Positions 33,901 to 45,374 of a DNA stretch of 47,050 bases are shown piece by piece. Under the pieces are notes generated by a model. The model was not told the origin of the DNA, did no database searches, and was given only the letters and a program-made list of their open reading frames with translations. This stretch comes from Chara braunii. Lineage: Eukaryota > Streptophyta > Charophyceae > Charales > Characeae. The stretch is from the NCBI GenBank assembly GCA_003427395.1, contig BFEA01000521.1, forward strand, positions 973,860 to 1,020,909. The letters are read 5' to 3'. Position 1 is the stretch's first letter; every line of letters begins with the position of its first letter. Position numbers and translations under genes: made by a program.

Positions 33901-35149
33901 CCATTCTCACAGCCACAGTTGAACCTTGTCACTTACACCTTGCACTCATTCATCTATATCACTCTCCATCCGGGAGCGAGTCGTCGCTCCAATACATAAC
34001 GGCACACACACGAAACCCAATGAAAATTTACATCAAAATGCCACAAAACGTGGTCAACCTCTTTGCTCCCAGGTTCATGTCCCACACGGCCCTTTCCGAG
34101 CCCCACTCAACAAAAACATACCTGCCCGTCCCGATTCACACAACTTTTGCATGACCATTCAAGAGTGGTTCAGAGAATAAGAACTTTATTTACACAGAAA
34201 TGTCTTTCGCCTACGGGGTCACAGACATCTCGGCGTGGGTATCACAGAGGGTAGGAGTTGAGTCGCAAACCGACCTGCTATCAAACTGATAGCACCTGCT
34301 ATCAAACTGATAGCAGAAGTCAATGAAGCTCAAGACTTCGAAGAACATTCGCAGGTAGTAATGACCTGCGTCACAAAGATCAAGACAGACATCGCCTATC
34401 GAGTTAACGGAGTTCAACTCCGTATTTGCACTCTAAGCTACTTAGTAGTAGCGTCCGATAACAATGTGAAAATCTTAGAAATTTTGGCAGCACTTCCTTT
34501 ACGGAAGTGTGATCGCATAATATTTACTATACTAATCTTAAAAGAAAAACTTGAGACTCATAAGATATATAAAAATAACTAACTTTTTGGTTTTAGTAGA
34601 AATTTCGGCAGCACCTTTTTTAGGAAGGAAGACTTTCAGAATTTCTACTGACCCCAAAGACTAAACTATATCCTATCCTAGCTGACATCTATGAAACTTG
34701 ACTAACTTTGAGTATTTAGCAGAAATTTCGGAAGCATCTCCCCTAAGGAAAAAAGGCTCCCATAACTTTTACTAACTCATAGGCTAGTCAAAGTCGTACA
34801 AAAAAACAATCATACAAGAAGAGACAATGTGAAAAAAAAATGCAGATATGTTCGTGCCTATCGCTCAAGCATAAGGCGAGCACTAACAGACTACCCTACT
34901 ATGCAGAAAACAAAACAGAGTTTGAGCAAAAAAACAAAGCATTGTCAGCAAGCATGTCATGTTCGTAGCGCGCATTCAACTAAAACAAGGGTTCGTTTAT
35001 CCAAGTTTTTCATCTTTCGTTTGTTCTGATCGCAAAAACATTAGTCATGTATCTTACTTAGTTGGTTAACTTTTCAAATTATTCGCAGTCGACCCTATGC
35101 AATCACTAACACACTAGCCTCGACTATCCTCACAAAGAGAATACTAAGA

Positions 35150-35630
35150 CCTTTGTCAACAAGCAAAACCGACTGACTCCGCAAGGCGACCGGATCAGTT
35201 TGGAACACCTCATGTTCAGTCCTACTTCAATGTCTTAAGCAAAACAGCAAGGCAACCGGATCAGTCTGGAGGACCTAATTTTTCCAACCCCAGTTCAATG
35301 TCTTAGGCAAAGCATCAAGGCGACCGGATCAGTCTGGAGGACCTCATTTCCAGCCCCAGTTCCATGTCTTCGGAAAAACAGCAAGGCTACCGGATCAGTC
35401 TGGATGACCTCATTTCCAGCCCAAGTTAAATGTCTTAGGCAAAGCATAAAGGCGACTGGATCAGTCTGGAGGACCTCATTTCAGCCCCAGTTCAATGTCT
35501 TAGGCAAAACAGCAAGGTGACCGGATCAGTCTTGAAGACCTTATTTTCAGCCCCAGTTCAATGTCTTAGGCAAAACAGCAAAGCGAACGGATCAGTCTGG
35601 AGGACCTCATTTCCAGCCCCAGTTCAAATC
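35150..35630. repeat. Minisatellite, about seven 66-bp units
   Basis: The word CCGGATCAGT or a near match starts at 35190, 35256, 35324, 35390, 35456, 35521 and 35587, giving periods of 65-68 bp. Each unit also has GGACCTCATTT and GTCTTAGGCAAA. It is found only in B3. Confidence 0.93.
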
Positions 35631-37287
35631 ATCGCATGCAAACATCGTGATTTTCGCCACAGACAAATGAATTAACATACATAGTAGATTCCCTTTTTGA
35701 TTCAATTAAAGTCCTAAAAAAACGATCAAGACATATACATAAGTCAAAGTCAAACAGACCAAACGTCAGGTTTGTATAGGTAGGGGTTTATTGGGATTCT
35801 AATTGTGTAGTGTCGGCCCCCTACCTCTCAATTCCCTGCCTCCAGAGTCCCGTCCGAGCTCCGACAGAGGTCCCGCAATCGGTGGGTCAACCTCCCACAA
35901 AGGCCTTGATGCGGTCCTACGGGTTGCAATCCCGCCTGCCGCCTTCCTCTCCAAACATAGACTAGACTGAGAGGACGAAGGATAGAAGAAGAAAGATCAG
36001 ACGCTCGAGAAACGTGAAGGGGCCAACTCAACTCACAAAAGAGGGTCTTGTTGCCTTCAGATCCTGAGGGCCTTGCAATGGCGACCAAGAGAACGGAGAG
36101 CTTGAATTTCTAAAAGTCTCAGATGCCGCAACAGAATCTCAGCAATAATACTGGCCGCACTGGTTGCATTAGCGCAACTTTCTATTGCTCAATCAACCAT
36201 GCGCTCAGTTTGCGAAAAAGGGCAATTGCACCGCACAATTTTGTTGCTAAGCAGTAGTAATAACGCCTGAACTGGTTGCACAGTCCGAGCATAAGTCTCA
36301 ACGTCCTGGCAGCAGCACATTGATGCAAGAACCGGCTGACACCGTGCAAGCTGCAACATCCATCTAACAGAAAGTGACGGTAGTTCGCTTCGCAGTGGCG
36401 GCCACACTCACTTGCTCAATCAACAACGGTACTCAGAAGCACGTCCTCCCTCGTTCAAACCAACCATTCCACTAGGAAGGACCATGCACCACCACTCATA
36501 GAATCAAGAAAGAGTTCTCAATTTGTTACTCCTTGCTTGACAATTCACTCCACCAACCAAGAATGGGCATGCAACACTTAGAGGTATATTCATCATTACC
36601 ACCTTATTCTGGGCAAATCTACAGCATCTTCGGCACAGAACATAGCAACGACTGGGTAAGAATGACTGCTACCGATCTAAAAAAGAAGCGGAGCTCTTTC
36701 CTGCAACAAGTGCGAAGACCAATATGACAAATGCGAGGGCAATCATCGTTAAGTGAATGAGTGATAATACTGATGATGGAGCATGCTCGAAGAGTACCTA
36801 GGCGAAAACCTCAGAGACTGCGATCATTCAAAAGATGATTGTGTCCACAATCACCCGTTGCTCACCAAATGTGCAAAATGAGAACGGATTTGTCATTCAA
36901 ATATGGGCCGTTTTTGGTTCAAGTAGGCACCCCCTCTCTCTCTCACTCATGCTCTTGCACGCTCTTACCTCTTTGTTGCTCCTTCTGCCTAACTCACCCA
37001 CTGTACTAAAAGAGAAAGGAACTTCCCCTAGAGTATAGGGATGTACACTTGGCATATGGAGGCGACAATCACGATCAATACAGAGACAAGATTTTGGATG
37101 ACGCACACAAGTAACACTGTGATCTCGAACTGCAATACAATCACGTATATCACGATGGTGATCAACACTTTGAAGGAGTATGATCACAACAGTTCCAACG
37201 AGTCTGATGGGTGCAGTGAGTACTGTGCGCAATGCTATCTTGGATACTTTACAAAAGAATGAACCTCTCGTTACATCGTGGAAAATC

Positions 37288-37293
37288 TCTCTC

Positions 37294-37350
<57 letters not shown>
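37288..37350. repeat. (CT)n microsatellite
   Basis: About 60 bases of CT repeat with one ACT interruption near the start. It marks the border between the two copies of the conserved block in B3. Confidence 0.95.
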
Positions 37351-37354
<4 letters not shown>

Positions 37355-39165
37355 CAATAAAACTGAAACTGACATTTACACATACATTCGTTTACTTAGT
37401 CTGGTTTGTGGCCTGAAAGTCAAACCGAAAAAGTCAAAGTAAAGGGGCATGCAACATATTCAGTCAAAGTATAACAAGGAATACAGATAAGGGCTATAAC
37501 TGGGCTTATAGAAGGAAAGCCAAAACTTTACCTTTCAATTCCCTGCCTCCAAAACTCCTCCCGAGTTTCGGCAGAGCTCCCGCAATCGATGGGTGGACTC
37601 CCCACAGAGTCTTGCTGCGGTCCTATGGGTTGCAATCCCCCCTGCCGCCTTCCTCTCTAAACAGGACTAGACTCAGAGTAAGTAGGGTAGAAGGAGGGGT
37701 TTCAGACTCTCGAGATACAAGAGAGGGACTCACTCAACTCTCAGGAGAGGGCCTTGTTGCCTTGAATCGCCTGAGGGCCCCGCAATGATGGCCAAACTAT
37801 AACAACTTGGTCAAAATTGAAGTCAAACCGCCGAAGTCAACCCTCTGACGACCTCCTAGTTCGCAACAATAACCTCCTCTTATTACACAAACGGTGTTTG
37901 CAGCAAGCAGCTGTCTTTCCGTTTCACCTTCTCTATGCCGACTCTCCCCGAGTACTTTGCATCAATATGCAAATACTCTCACTATGCAGACACCCTGTAG
38001 TTCAGACCAACATCATGCGAGCATCTGAACGAGCTCGAGAGTGGTGCGTTCTCATCCAGTCGCACGACTCTGGTAGATGCCTACCAGGTAAGCTCATTTT
38101 TTTTCCTCCCTTATCTCCAACGTCTGCGTCCAGGTTCGTATCAAGGAGCTGCAACACCGACTTCAACCTCATTCAATCAGATGCTTGGCCACAAACCTGC
38201 ACCGCTATGCAGCCCAAGAAGGCGTGTTCAAATGGACCAAGCTCTCGAACTCTATCCAAACCAAAATTTCAAAGTAGAGGGGACTCAACACAACGGTATG
38301 CATTGCGCTCATAGCAGCGAGGTAGCACAATAGTGTCCAAGTGATGACGCACAACAAGCGTAGTAGTCTGTACATAGTCATCAAAGTAGGCCCAGTTGCA
38401 GCAAATCGTCGGATTCCAGCTCCACCATAGTTGTTGATCTACGAGCGCACACGACGAGTACCGATATCACTTTTACCGAGAAGAAAGTGTGATCACATTG
38501 CTGAAGTGCATATCCATACGATGAACTAATCAGTCGAGCCAGATGCTGTACCCCTCCGTTGAGGAAAAACACAGCAAGATCGACTACAGGCAAGTCCAAA
38601 ACCTTGGCACCGTCCACAACGAGTCCTCCCTCTAGCTTTATCCAGAAAACAGGCAACCCACAACAATTTCAAAATTGTAGCAACAGTCTCGAGGTATCTA
38701 GTAGCTAGGCAGGCTTGAAACTCCTCAGCTACTATAGCCCTCTTACCACCGCCATCATCTGAGCTCACGTCTGTTCGTTGTATACTGAGAGAGAAATTTT
38801 CTGCCAGAAACACAAAAAGGTACATCATCGATCTGAAGACTCTTCTCTTGGCACATGCACTGAGTACGCGTAAGCTCGCTCCTTTGAAACCTCGACTGAT
38901 ATCATTCTCCGCAGGTATGCATGGTTCGTAGGCAAGCACATCAATCAACGATACATAGTTTTTTTAATCATAGTTTGATCAGAAATAAAATATCTGGCCG
39001 ATAACCAATGCCGGCTTCCACGATCATCAAAAACAAAAGAAATCACGCGCGCCTTAAGTCTGCGTGCCCACACACTCTCTACTCTAGTCAACCATCTAGT
39101 CAAACGTCAACCACAGACTCAGTCGCGCCTCACGCGGTATACTTAGGCTTTAAACCAAACTTATT

Positions 39166-41100
39166 TTCTGTCACTTGCAAAAACCAGGGCGGATACCCTT
39201 GTAAGGGTATTCACACCGACAACTTAGCGGACCATATTAAGCGATGTCCCCGTCGCTTCGCAAGATCGAAAAGCTATCAATCCATCCAAAACTCCAAATG
39301 TTGACGAGAAAGGAACTAATCCGATTAGCCGAGATACTCCGGTTCGAGGCCTCCATCAAATCATGCCAAACACAACGTTATGCTGCCATGATTCTAGCAT
39401 GAACCTCCATTGTCTTGACATCCGGACGCCGGGGTACTGGCACTATACTACAGCATAAGTCCCAATGGCCCTCTCGACCGTCCTCTCCCCTTCGTCCTAG
39501 ACAAACGTCGGTTTCTCGTTAAGTGTCCTTAGTTTCTACCCTGCGAGCAGGGCCATAACCAAGGACGTGGACCCTAACCGAGACGTTAGAAGACACTCTC
39601 GCCTCCCTCCAATAATTCTCACAATCAAACATATATATATATAAATTTTATCTAAAAACACCTCCTGCAGTCTAGTACAGGAAGGCTAGGTCTCCATCTT
39701 GGCCCACCGTAGTCTAGGTGATCGTGCCAGATCTACGGCCCACCGCGTTTGTTATTTAGCGATAGTGTCATCGCAGGTTGTGCCGCAATAGGCTTATCCT
39801 CCTGATAAGCATTCAATCAGGACTCCAAAAAGACTCGACTCTTATCCTACGTCATCCCGCGGCAGGTAAAACCTTCCTGGGCGGTCACACCCCTTTAAGT
39901 CTTTACCCTTTCTGGCGAGACGTAGGTCCACTGTCAGGTTGCGCCGATCAACAAGCAACACTGAGGGTTGCATCTCAGTGATGTCAGTTATACTCCTAAC
40001 TGGGTCTCTCATAAATGCCCCAAGATTAGCACAAGTGGTTGGACGGCGTGTCGCAACAATGTATGCCTACAACGGGACTACGCAAAGGTCTGTCACACAT
40101 AAAAGGCATTTACCAACCCTCTCCACTATCACAAAACAGAATCACCGTCAGGTCTGCAAGGTCGTAGTCCCCTCACTTGATCAGAGCAAGAAGACCACAC
40201 ATCCCTAAGACATCTCCTAATGAAGCTTTTTGCGACCTTTATAAAATTTTCCCCAATGGCCAAGCAAAATCGTGGTCCTCCTCGTCAGACTTTATCATTC
40301 AAAACCAACTTATCATGCCACTGAATTTATTAACCACCCTTTATACGAAGGAGGTCTCACTCAATAGGTCTCTCAGCCATCCCTCTCTCTCTATGACGAA
40401 CTTTCACACGACCTTTCATTAAAACATCTTCCCTCTTTGAAGATGAGTCTTCCAATAAGCAAAAGACTGCCTTCTCACAAAAGGCGTCTCTACCATAAAA
40501 CAACTCACACTGAGAGACCAACTTATGGGTCCTCATCACAACTCAACAATAAACATTTGGCATAACAAGTATTCGAGTCTCAAAGACTCGTAAATCCCTT
40601 AGGATTCTCACACTTTTCACAAAACAGACTGCACTCCCTCTCCTTATACCCGGCCCTATTATCCACTCGTGTGCAGATCGCACGAGTATACTGAAGAGTA
40701 GACAGTTCACATCCATTCATATTCACAAAATACACAGTATACGAGATGTTTCGCATACATCTGTCACACAAAGTCATCATACATCAAGATAAAACCACAC
40801 ATGTGAGAGTGATTGTGATCGTCATATACAGGGGAATAGTCTCAGGTAAAATTTCAGCTCAATATACACTAAGGAGCGTAATATCCCAACTCAAACGCGA
40901 ATCAATATGGTCATGAATTGCATATATACACACAAAGTTTAACAATCTCAACTCAAACTGGTACCAGCATCACATAAGAATCAAGGTCTCCCTGACCAGA
41001 GCTAAAACTGAAACAGTCTTAATCAGGGCGTGATTGCATCCCTCAAATCGGAGGGATCTAAGTAATTCAAGACATATCTAAGTAACCAAGCAACACAACG
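39166..41100 (-). repeat. Module A3: distal end of an LTR
   Basis: Follows A1 and A2 in order: palindrome at 39193, then blocks near 39660, 39980, 40330 and 40580-40830. Similarity to A2 weakens beyond about 41100, where I place the internal border. No gene is supported. Confidence 0.65.
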
Positions 41101-41547
41101 AATCACTCATACACAAGTCTCACATACTACAGTTATAGGTTAGAGAGTCTACCTAACACATGCCGAGGTCTCCTCTGAAGTCTCTCATACCTCTCACATA
41201 TGTACAACCACCTCGACCTAGACAGGAAGTAGGTCTCATCTTTTCTCCTCTCAACGATAGGACTAGTGGAATAAACCTTTGTAACAATGTCCTTAAAACC
41301 ACTCCTTGCTCCTTCTACCGGAAACATTCCAGTAACGCGATTTGAGACAGTCCTAACGTACCCCACATATACAACCATTCTATTGGGGTTCCTCCCGCCT
41401 GCAACTCGGGTTGTCTTACCGGACCATTATTACGAAACCCTCTTCGTAAATTGCCAGGTTCCCCTGCTGACCAAAGTACGGGATTAAAATCACACCGTCG
41501 GTTAGCCTACTACTCCAACTCTTACGCCCATGAATATACACAAGTCT

Positions 41548-42245
41548 TGGCAAGGTACGAGGGTATCCTTCCATTGACCTGATATAGCTCGAACCTCATC
41601 CCAACCTACAACTCTCTCATCTGGATCGTGGGAGCTTGCATAAGCATCAACAATATTGACCAAGCTCCTTAGTCATTGGCCATGGGGTAAGAATCTTTGG
41701 TCCAGATACAGACCATGCACCAACTCGCACGTGCACCTTGCATATCCCCATTCTCGCACCCTCACTGCGGCCTCTGCTGCAGCCTCTACCCTTGCCTGTC
41801 CCCCAAAACACTTTTCTATTAGGAATTCAGGCAAGACAACTCGTAATGGAGCTGAAGGAAGCGCAAACCCTTCAGCGGGTCTGACCTCTATACGGGTCTC
41901 CACTCGCTCCTCTCCTTCATGGACCCTGTTACTCGCCCACTTCGCTGCAGCTCCCTCAGCTACCCTCAAAGGCTTCGTCAGCAGGCTTTCATGCCCAAGC
42001 GCCAACTCAATCCCATGTAAGACCTAGAACGACGAAGATGCATAAAGAGTCACCCTCACAATCGCACAGTCCTGATCATCATGAAAACCGGACTCGATCC
42101 AGGCGAAAATATCCTTGCCTATCGATGCACCCCACCATGAAGAGATATACTTTCCTTCCTTGACTCGCCTCGACAAGGAAATCTCAAGCTCATCTTCCTT
42201 CTCGATGGGCAGGGTCACACTGGGATCTTCCCTAGCATAAGGCAT
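41548..42245 (-). pseudogene. Conserved unknown protein, copy in element 3 (decayed)
   Basis: Reading leftward from 42245: a charged start (REDPSVTLPIEKEDELE), WWGASIGKDIFAWIE, LYASSSF, a TAG at about 42027 where the other copy has Trp, then ALGHESLL, VHEGEERV, LPSAPLRVV, KCFGGQARVEAA and LYLDQRFLPHGQ. A stop at 41673 follows, and then DAYASSHDP-like codons as in element 2. Over about 95 gap-free codons, by-eye counting gives roughly 18 silent and 30 amino-acid-changing codons against element 2. Neutral drift would be expected to give a ratio nearer three to one, so this hints at past selection on the protein. The family is unknown to me. Confidence 0.5.
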
Positions 42246-42622
42246 CCCGAGTTGCCTTCGCTCTGGTCTAGGTTCTGCCCATCACAGGAAAACGTCCAGC
42301 ATACGCCTTTTGTTATCATGCTGACAACCACGCTCTACAGTCCCTACCCCTGAAGCCTCGGCTTCATATCATCTTTCCCTAAAATGCGTCTTTTCAAGTG
42401 TTTACGACCACCCAGTCTTAGAGAAAATAATAATGGTAATATATCACGATAATATTGCATTCATAGATATCAAAAATTCATATTTATAATATTCACGGAA
42501 AACGATATATTACCATAGCAACTGACAACAATCTACTCCCCATCTTTGACAGAAGTATACTGTGGCGAGGGGCAGTGTAATCCTTTTTAGAAAGGATAGC
42601 ATCTTAAATTCCTGAGCTCCGC

Positions 42623-42835
42623 TCAAGGATCGAGCCTCACTGTTTCTCCCTCCGATTCCAGCACCCGCTCCTTGCCGACAAGGTAAGCAACCTCACCACA
42701 CACGCTTCGGGATGTACTGTCCCGTCCTGTGCTGGTGAACGCACTTGACACAAAAATAGTTGGGGATTCACCCCCCACTTTCCTGTGGCAAATAGTAGCT
42801 GCTTCCCTTACAGACCATGGTCCAACAAGGCTCAA
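42623..42835 (-). pseudogene. Second conserved unknown block, copy in element 3
   Basis: Reads EAATICHRKVGGESPTIFVSS and RSVCGEVAYLV, matching 31407-31628. A TTTTGTCTTGTAG word, acceptor-like, lies upstream on the minus strand near 42950-42960. The surrounding DNA is equally well conserved, so a structured RNA leader is as likely as a protein. Confidence 0.35.
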
Positions 42836-44112
42836 TAACTTTTCTCCTATTCATTAGTAGCGTAGTTATTTTATCACAGGAGACATAACAACAACACCCC
42901 ACTATGGACCAAGAACATGGTTCTGGCATGGGTCTCACTACCACCTACAAGACAAAATTATAGCTTATTCAAAACGATCTAATAGGGGAACAATAATATA
43001 GCATTGCAAACTTCCTTAGGGTAGACCTTGCACATTGACGATTCCCTGAGAAGAACTTATCCCAAGGAAGTAGTCACTTCATTCACCTCTGAATCCGCAT
43101 CAGACGTGGATTCTGCGCAATGCTTCTACCCCTCTTTGAAGAGCAATTCAAACACAAATATTTTAACAAACAACCATAAGTTGATAAAACGCCAATAAAA
43201 ATTCTTACAAAGTTATAAGTTTAATCACATACTTCAAATATTTCGCCCATACAAAAATACTCCTGGAAGGGATAGCCATAAAATAACATTAAGCACACAA
43301 ACCTCACATAAATAGGCACTAAACAAACTTACTCAGATAAGATCTGACATGTATGGATGACCTTAATACATAACTCAAGAAAAATGCCGTCGGAAGAATA
43401 GTCTCAAGTCCTTAGTTTCAACTTTACAAATTCAAGTGGATGGTCCAAGCCTGAAAAGGTTCAAGCGAAGGTCTAACATCAACTACCACTCATTGCCCCA
43501 TCAAATGTAAACAAAATAGTCTAAGTGTTAACCCCTTTACTGTTATTCCAACTGCCTCTAGGATTAGATATTTTTTTTTCCGTACAGACGTCATGCAGAT
43601 CTACTACTTTCTGTATTCCTTTCTGTTAAGGTCATAACTTGCTGTTCATCGCATCTGCCTATCGCCTTATATGCCTTTATTCATAACACATTATGCAGGG
43701 CAGATTTCACACTTCCATGACTATATAAGTCCAACAACCACTTAGAACCCGGACTCAAAATTCTCATTCCATACTCATAGAGCTTTCGGCGTTCTTAGCC
43801 TAATTCTCATCGAAGTCCTTTGATGACCTCTAACATAATAGGCTCCCTTACTCATCCTCGGGCCTCTCTCTAATGCCAAAGTGCCCAGTCACTCTCATGA
43901 CCACTGAGGCAACTCTCTTGATTTTAATAGTCACCTTATGAGGCAAACTCCCATAATCCTTAGCCATATTGGCACCGCCTCGTCTCACCTTAACCATATC
44001 AGACATGCATTGCATCATCCAAACTTGTCAACTATCAAAGTCAGAAGGGGTACCATCTCCAACTACCATTTTATCAGTCAGAGTACGTAAGCACACAATC
44101 AAAACGCTTATC

Positions 44113-44124
44113 GCTCTGATGCCA
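44113..44124 (-). promoter_or_regulatory. Possible second primer binding site (initiator tRNA-Met type)
   Basis: The minus strand reads TGGCATCAGAGC, one base different from TGGTATCAGAGC, the usual plant primer site complementary to initiator tRNA-Met. It is followed by GATAAGCG. A match of this quality can occur by chance in a window this size. Confidence 0.3.
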
Positions 44125-44296
44125 CCCATACTGTACGTAAATAAAACGAACTCATACAATCAACTCTCACTCGCTTTCCATCTAATACCATCAATCGATT
44201 AACCATAAAATTCCAAAGAAAACTTCTTATTTTGCCTAGTTCTCACGTTCCTACACCCGGGTGTCGTTCCACCATGGATAACGACAAGCAACCGTT

Positions 44297-44315
44297 ATCC
44301 CCGGCAACGGCGCTA
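44297..44315 (-). promoter_or_regulatory. Primer binding site for tRNA-Asp, element 3
   Basis: Same as the site at 11751-11769 apart from one base at 44314. Module L3 starts directly after it, as L1 does after the first site. The change is three bases in from the CCA end of the primer. Confidence 0.85.
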
Positions 44316-45300
44316 CCTGTTGAGCGCATCGGTCCAACACCGCACAAAACGGCGCGGGACCCTCCCGGCCACGTCACACAGGAGTTAGTCCGACACCGCA
44401 AGCCGCTCCGGCCGAGTGCGCCAGCCATACCTCTCGCGGGCCCCTACGACAGGATAGGGCCTACGCGAGACACGACTTACCTCCACCTTACGGGAGTTGT
44501 CACCTCCCTTCGGTGGGCGTATCCCCGCCGAGCTATCAGTCCACAATACGAAAGCTAATCAGGTGCAATCGCAGAGGTGGACCAAACGATGGCGTTTCTC
44601 GTTCCTTGTAGCATAGGGGGTATGCGCGGTATTACGCCTCTATCGAACCCGCACGAGAACCGACATCTTGGGGGGCTGAGGTCCCAAGCGCGACTCGTTG
44701 CAGGTCGACTAGGACGCATCCCACATGCCACACACACACCACTATAAAGAACATAAAAATAAAAGCACACACACACGCACATACATATACATATACAGAA
44801 CGACACTGAACAAACAACGCGACAACACTCCTAGTCCCTTAGTAGCCATCCCACAACTCTCCGATGCAGAAATCGGATAGGCGTCGTGAGAGAGACTTAG
44901 TATAAAACCGTGCGGACGCATAGCTAACTCATATCGACTCATAATGCGAACGTACTCAAGCAGTTGCAATGATGGTGTACTATGTAGTACCCATACTTAT
45001 GCGATCCTCGTTAATCTCAAGGGTCGCAATCGACACTCAAGTGTCGGCTGACACGCGCCTTGAGGGAATGATTTTTCGACGCTGGACAACTGCTAAGTGC
45101 GGTTGAGAACGACACCCTCTTCTGCACCCTGTGGAGAGTGGGTGGTAAACAGGTTCATACTTGTGGTGGCAATCGTCTCTTATGGCCCTGGAGACCAACT
45201 CCTTCACCTAGGGCCAGAAAAAAAATCAAGGGGTTTGACTTTGACGGCTACCATGGACTACAACGTCCAACCATTGAAACTTCTAAAGAGCAAAGGGGTA
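44316..45300 (-). repeat. Module L3
   Basis: Matches L1 over its full length, including the segment near 44400-44540 and the near-palindrome at 45031-45046. It passes quickly into B4 without the long spacer seen after L1. Open frames are not conserved with L1. Confidence 0.75.
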
Positions 45301-45374
45301 AAGAGGAATGTCCCTTTTCTCTCGAAAACGTAATCTGTTTAACCCTTATGCGCGGTCACAGTTGGACGCACGGA

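Larger units (their letters stand above)
33901..39165 (-). repeat. Module B3 (rearranged)
   Basis: The ends match B1 and B2 (37360-37830 and 38990-39165 are clear), and three 122-bp units remain at 34440-34760. In place of the hairpin array there is a 66-bp minisatellite. The conserved block occurs twice, at 35760-36110 and 37480-37830. The intervening 36110-37280 and the stretch 37830-38990 show no gene I can support. Confidence 0.6.
41101..44296 (-). mobile_element. Internal region of element 3 (non-autonomous, no gag-pol)
   Basis: It lies between A3 and the primer binding site at 44297, the place of gag-pol in element 1. It has no enzyme motif. It shares coding-like blocks with element 2 (41548-42245 and 42623-42835). 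The part 43520-44220 has no match elsewhere in the window and contains a 56-codon minus-strand frame (43848-44018) that I do not recognise. Also inside is a site resembling an initiator tRNA-Met primer site (44113-44124). Confidence 0.55.

Noticed and set aside
38381-38948. Minus-strand frames of 91 and 140 codons in B3
   Set aside because: No recognisable motif, the two overlap in different frames, and there is no equivalent in B1 or B2.
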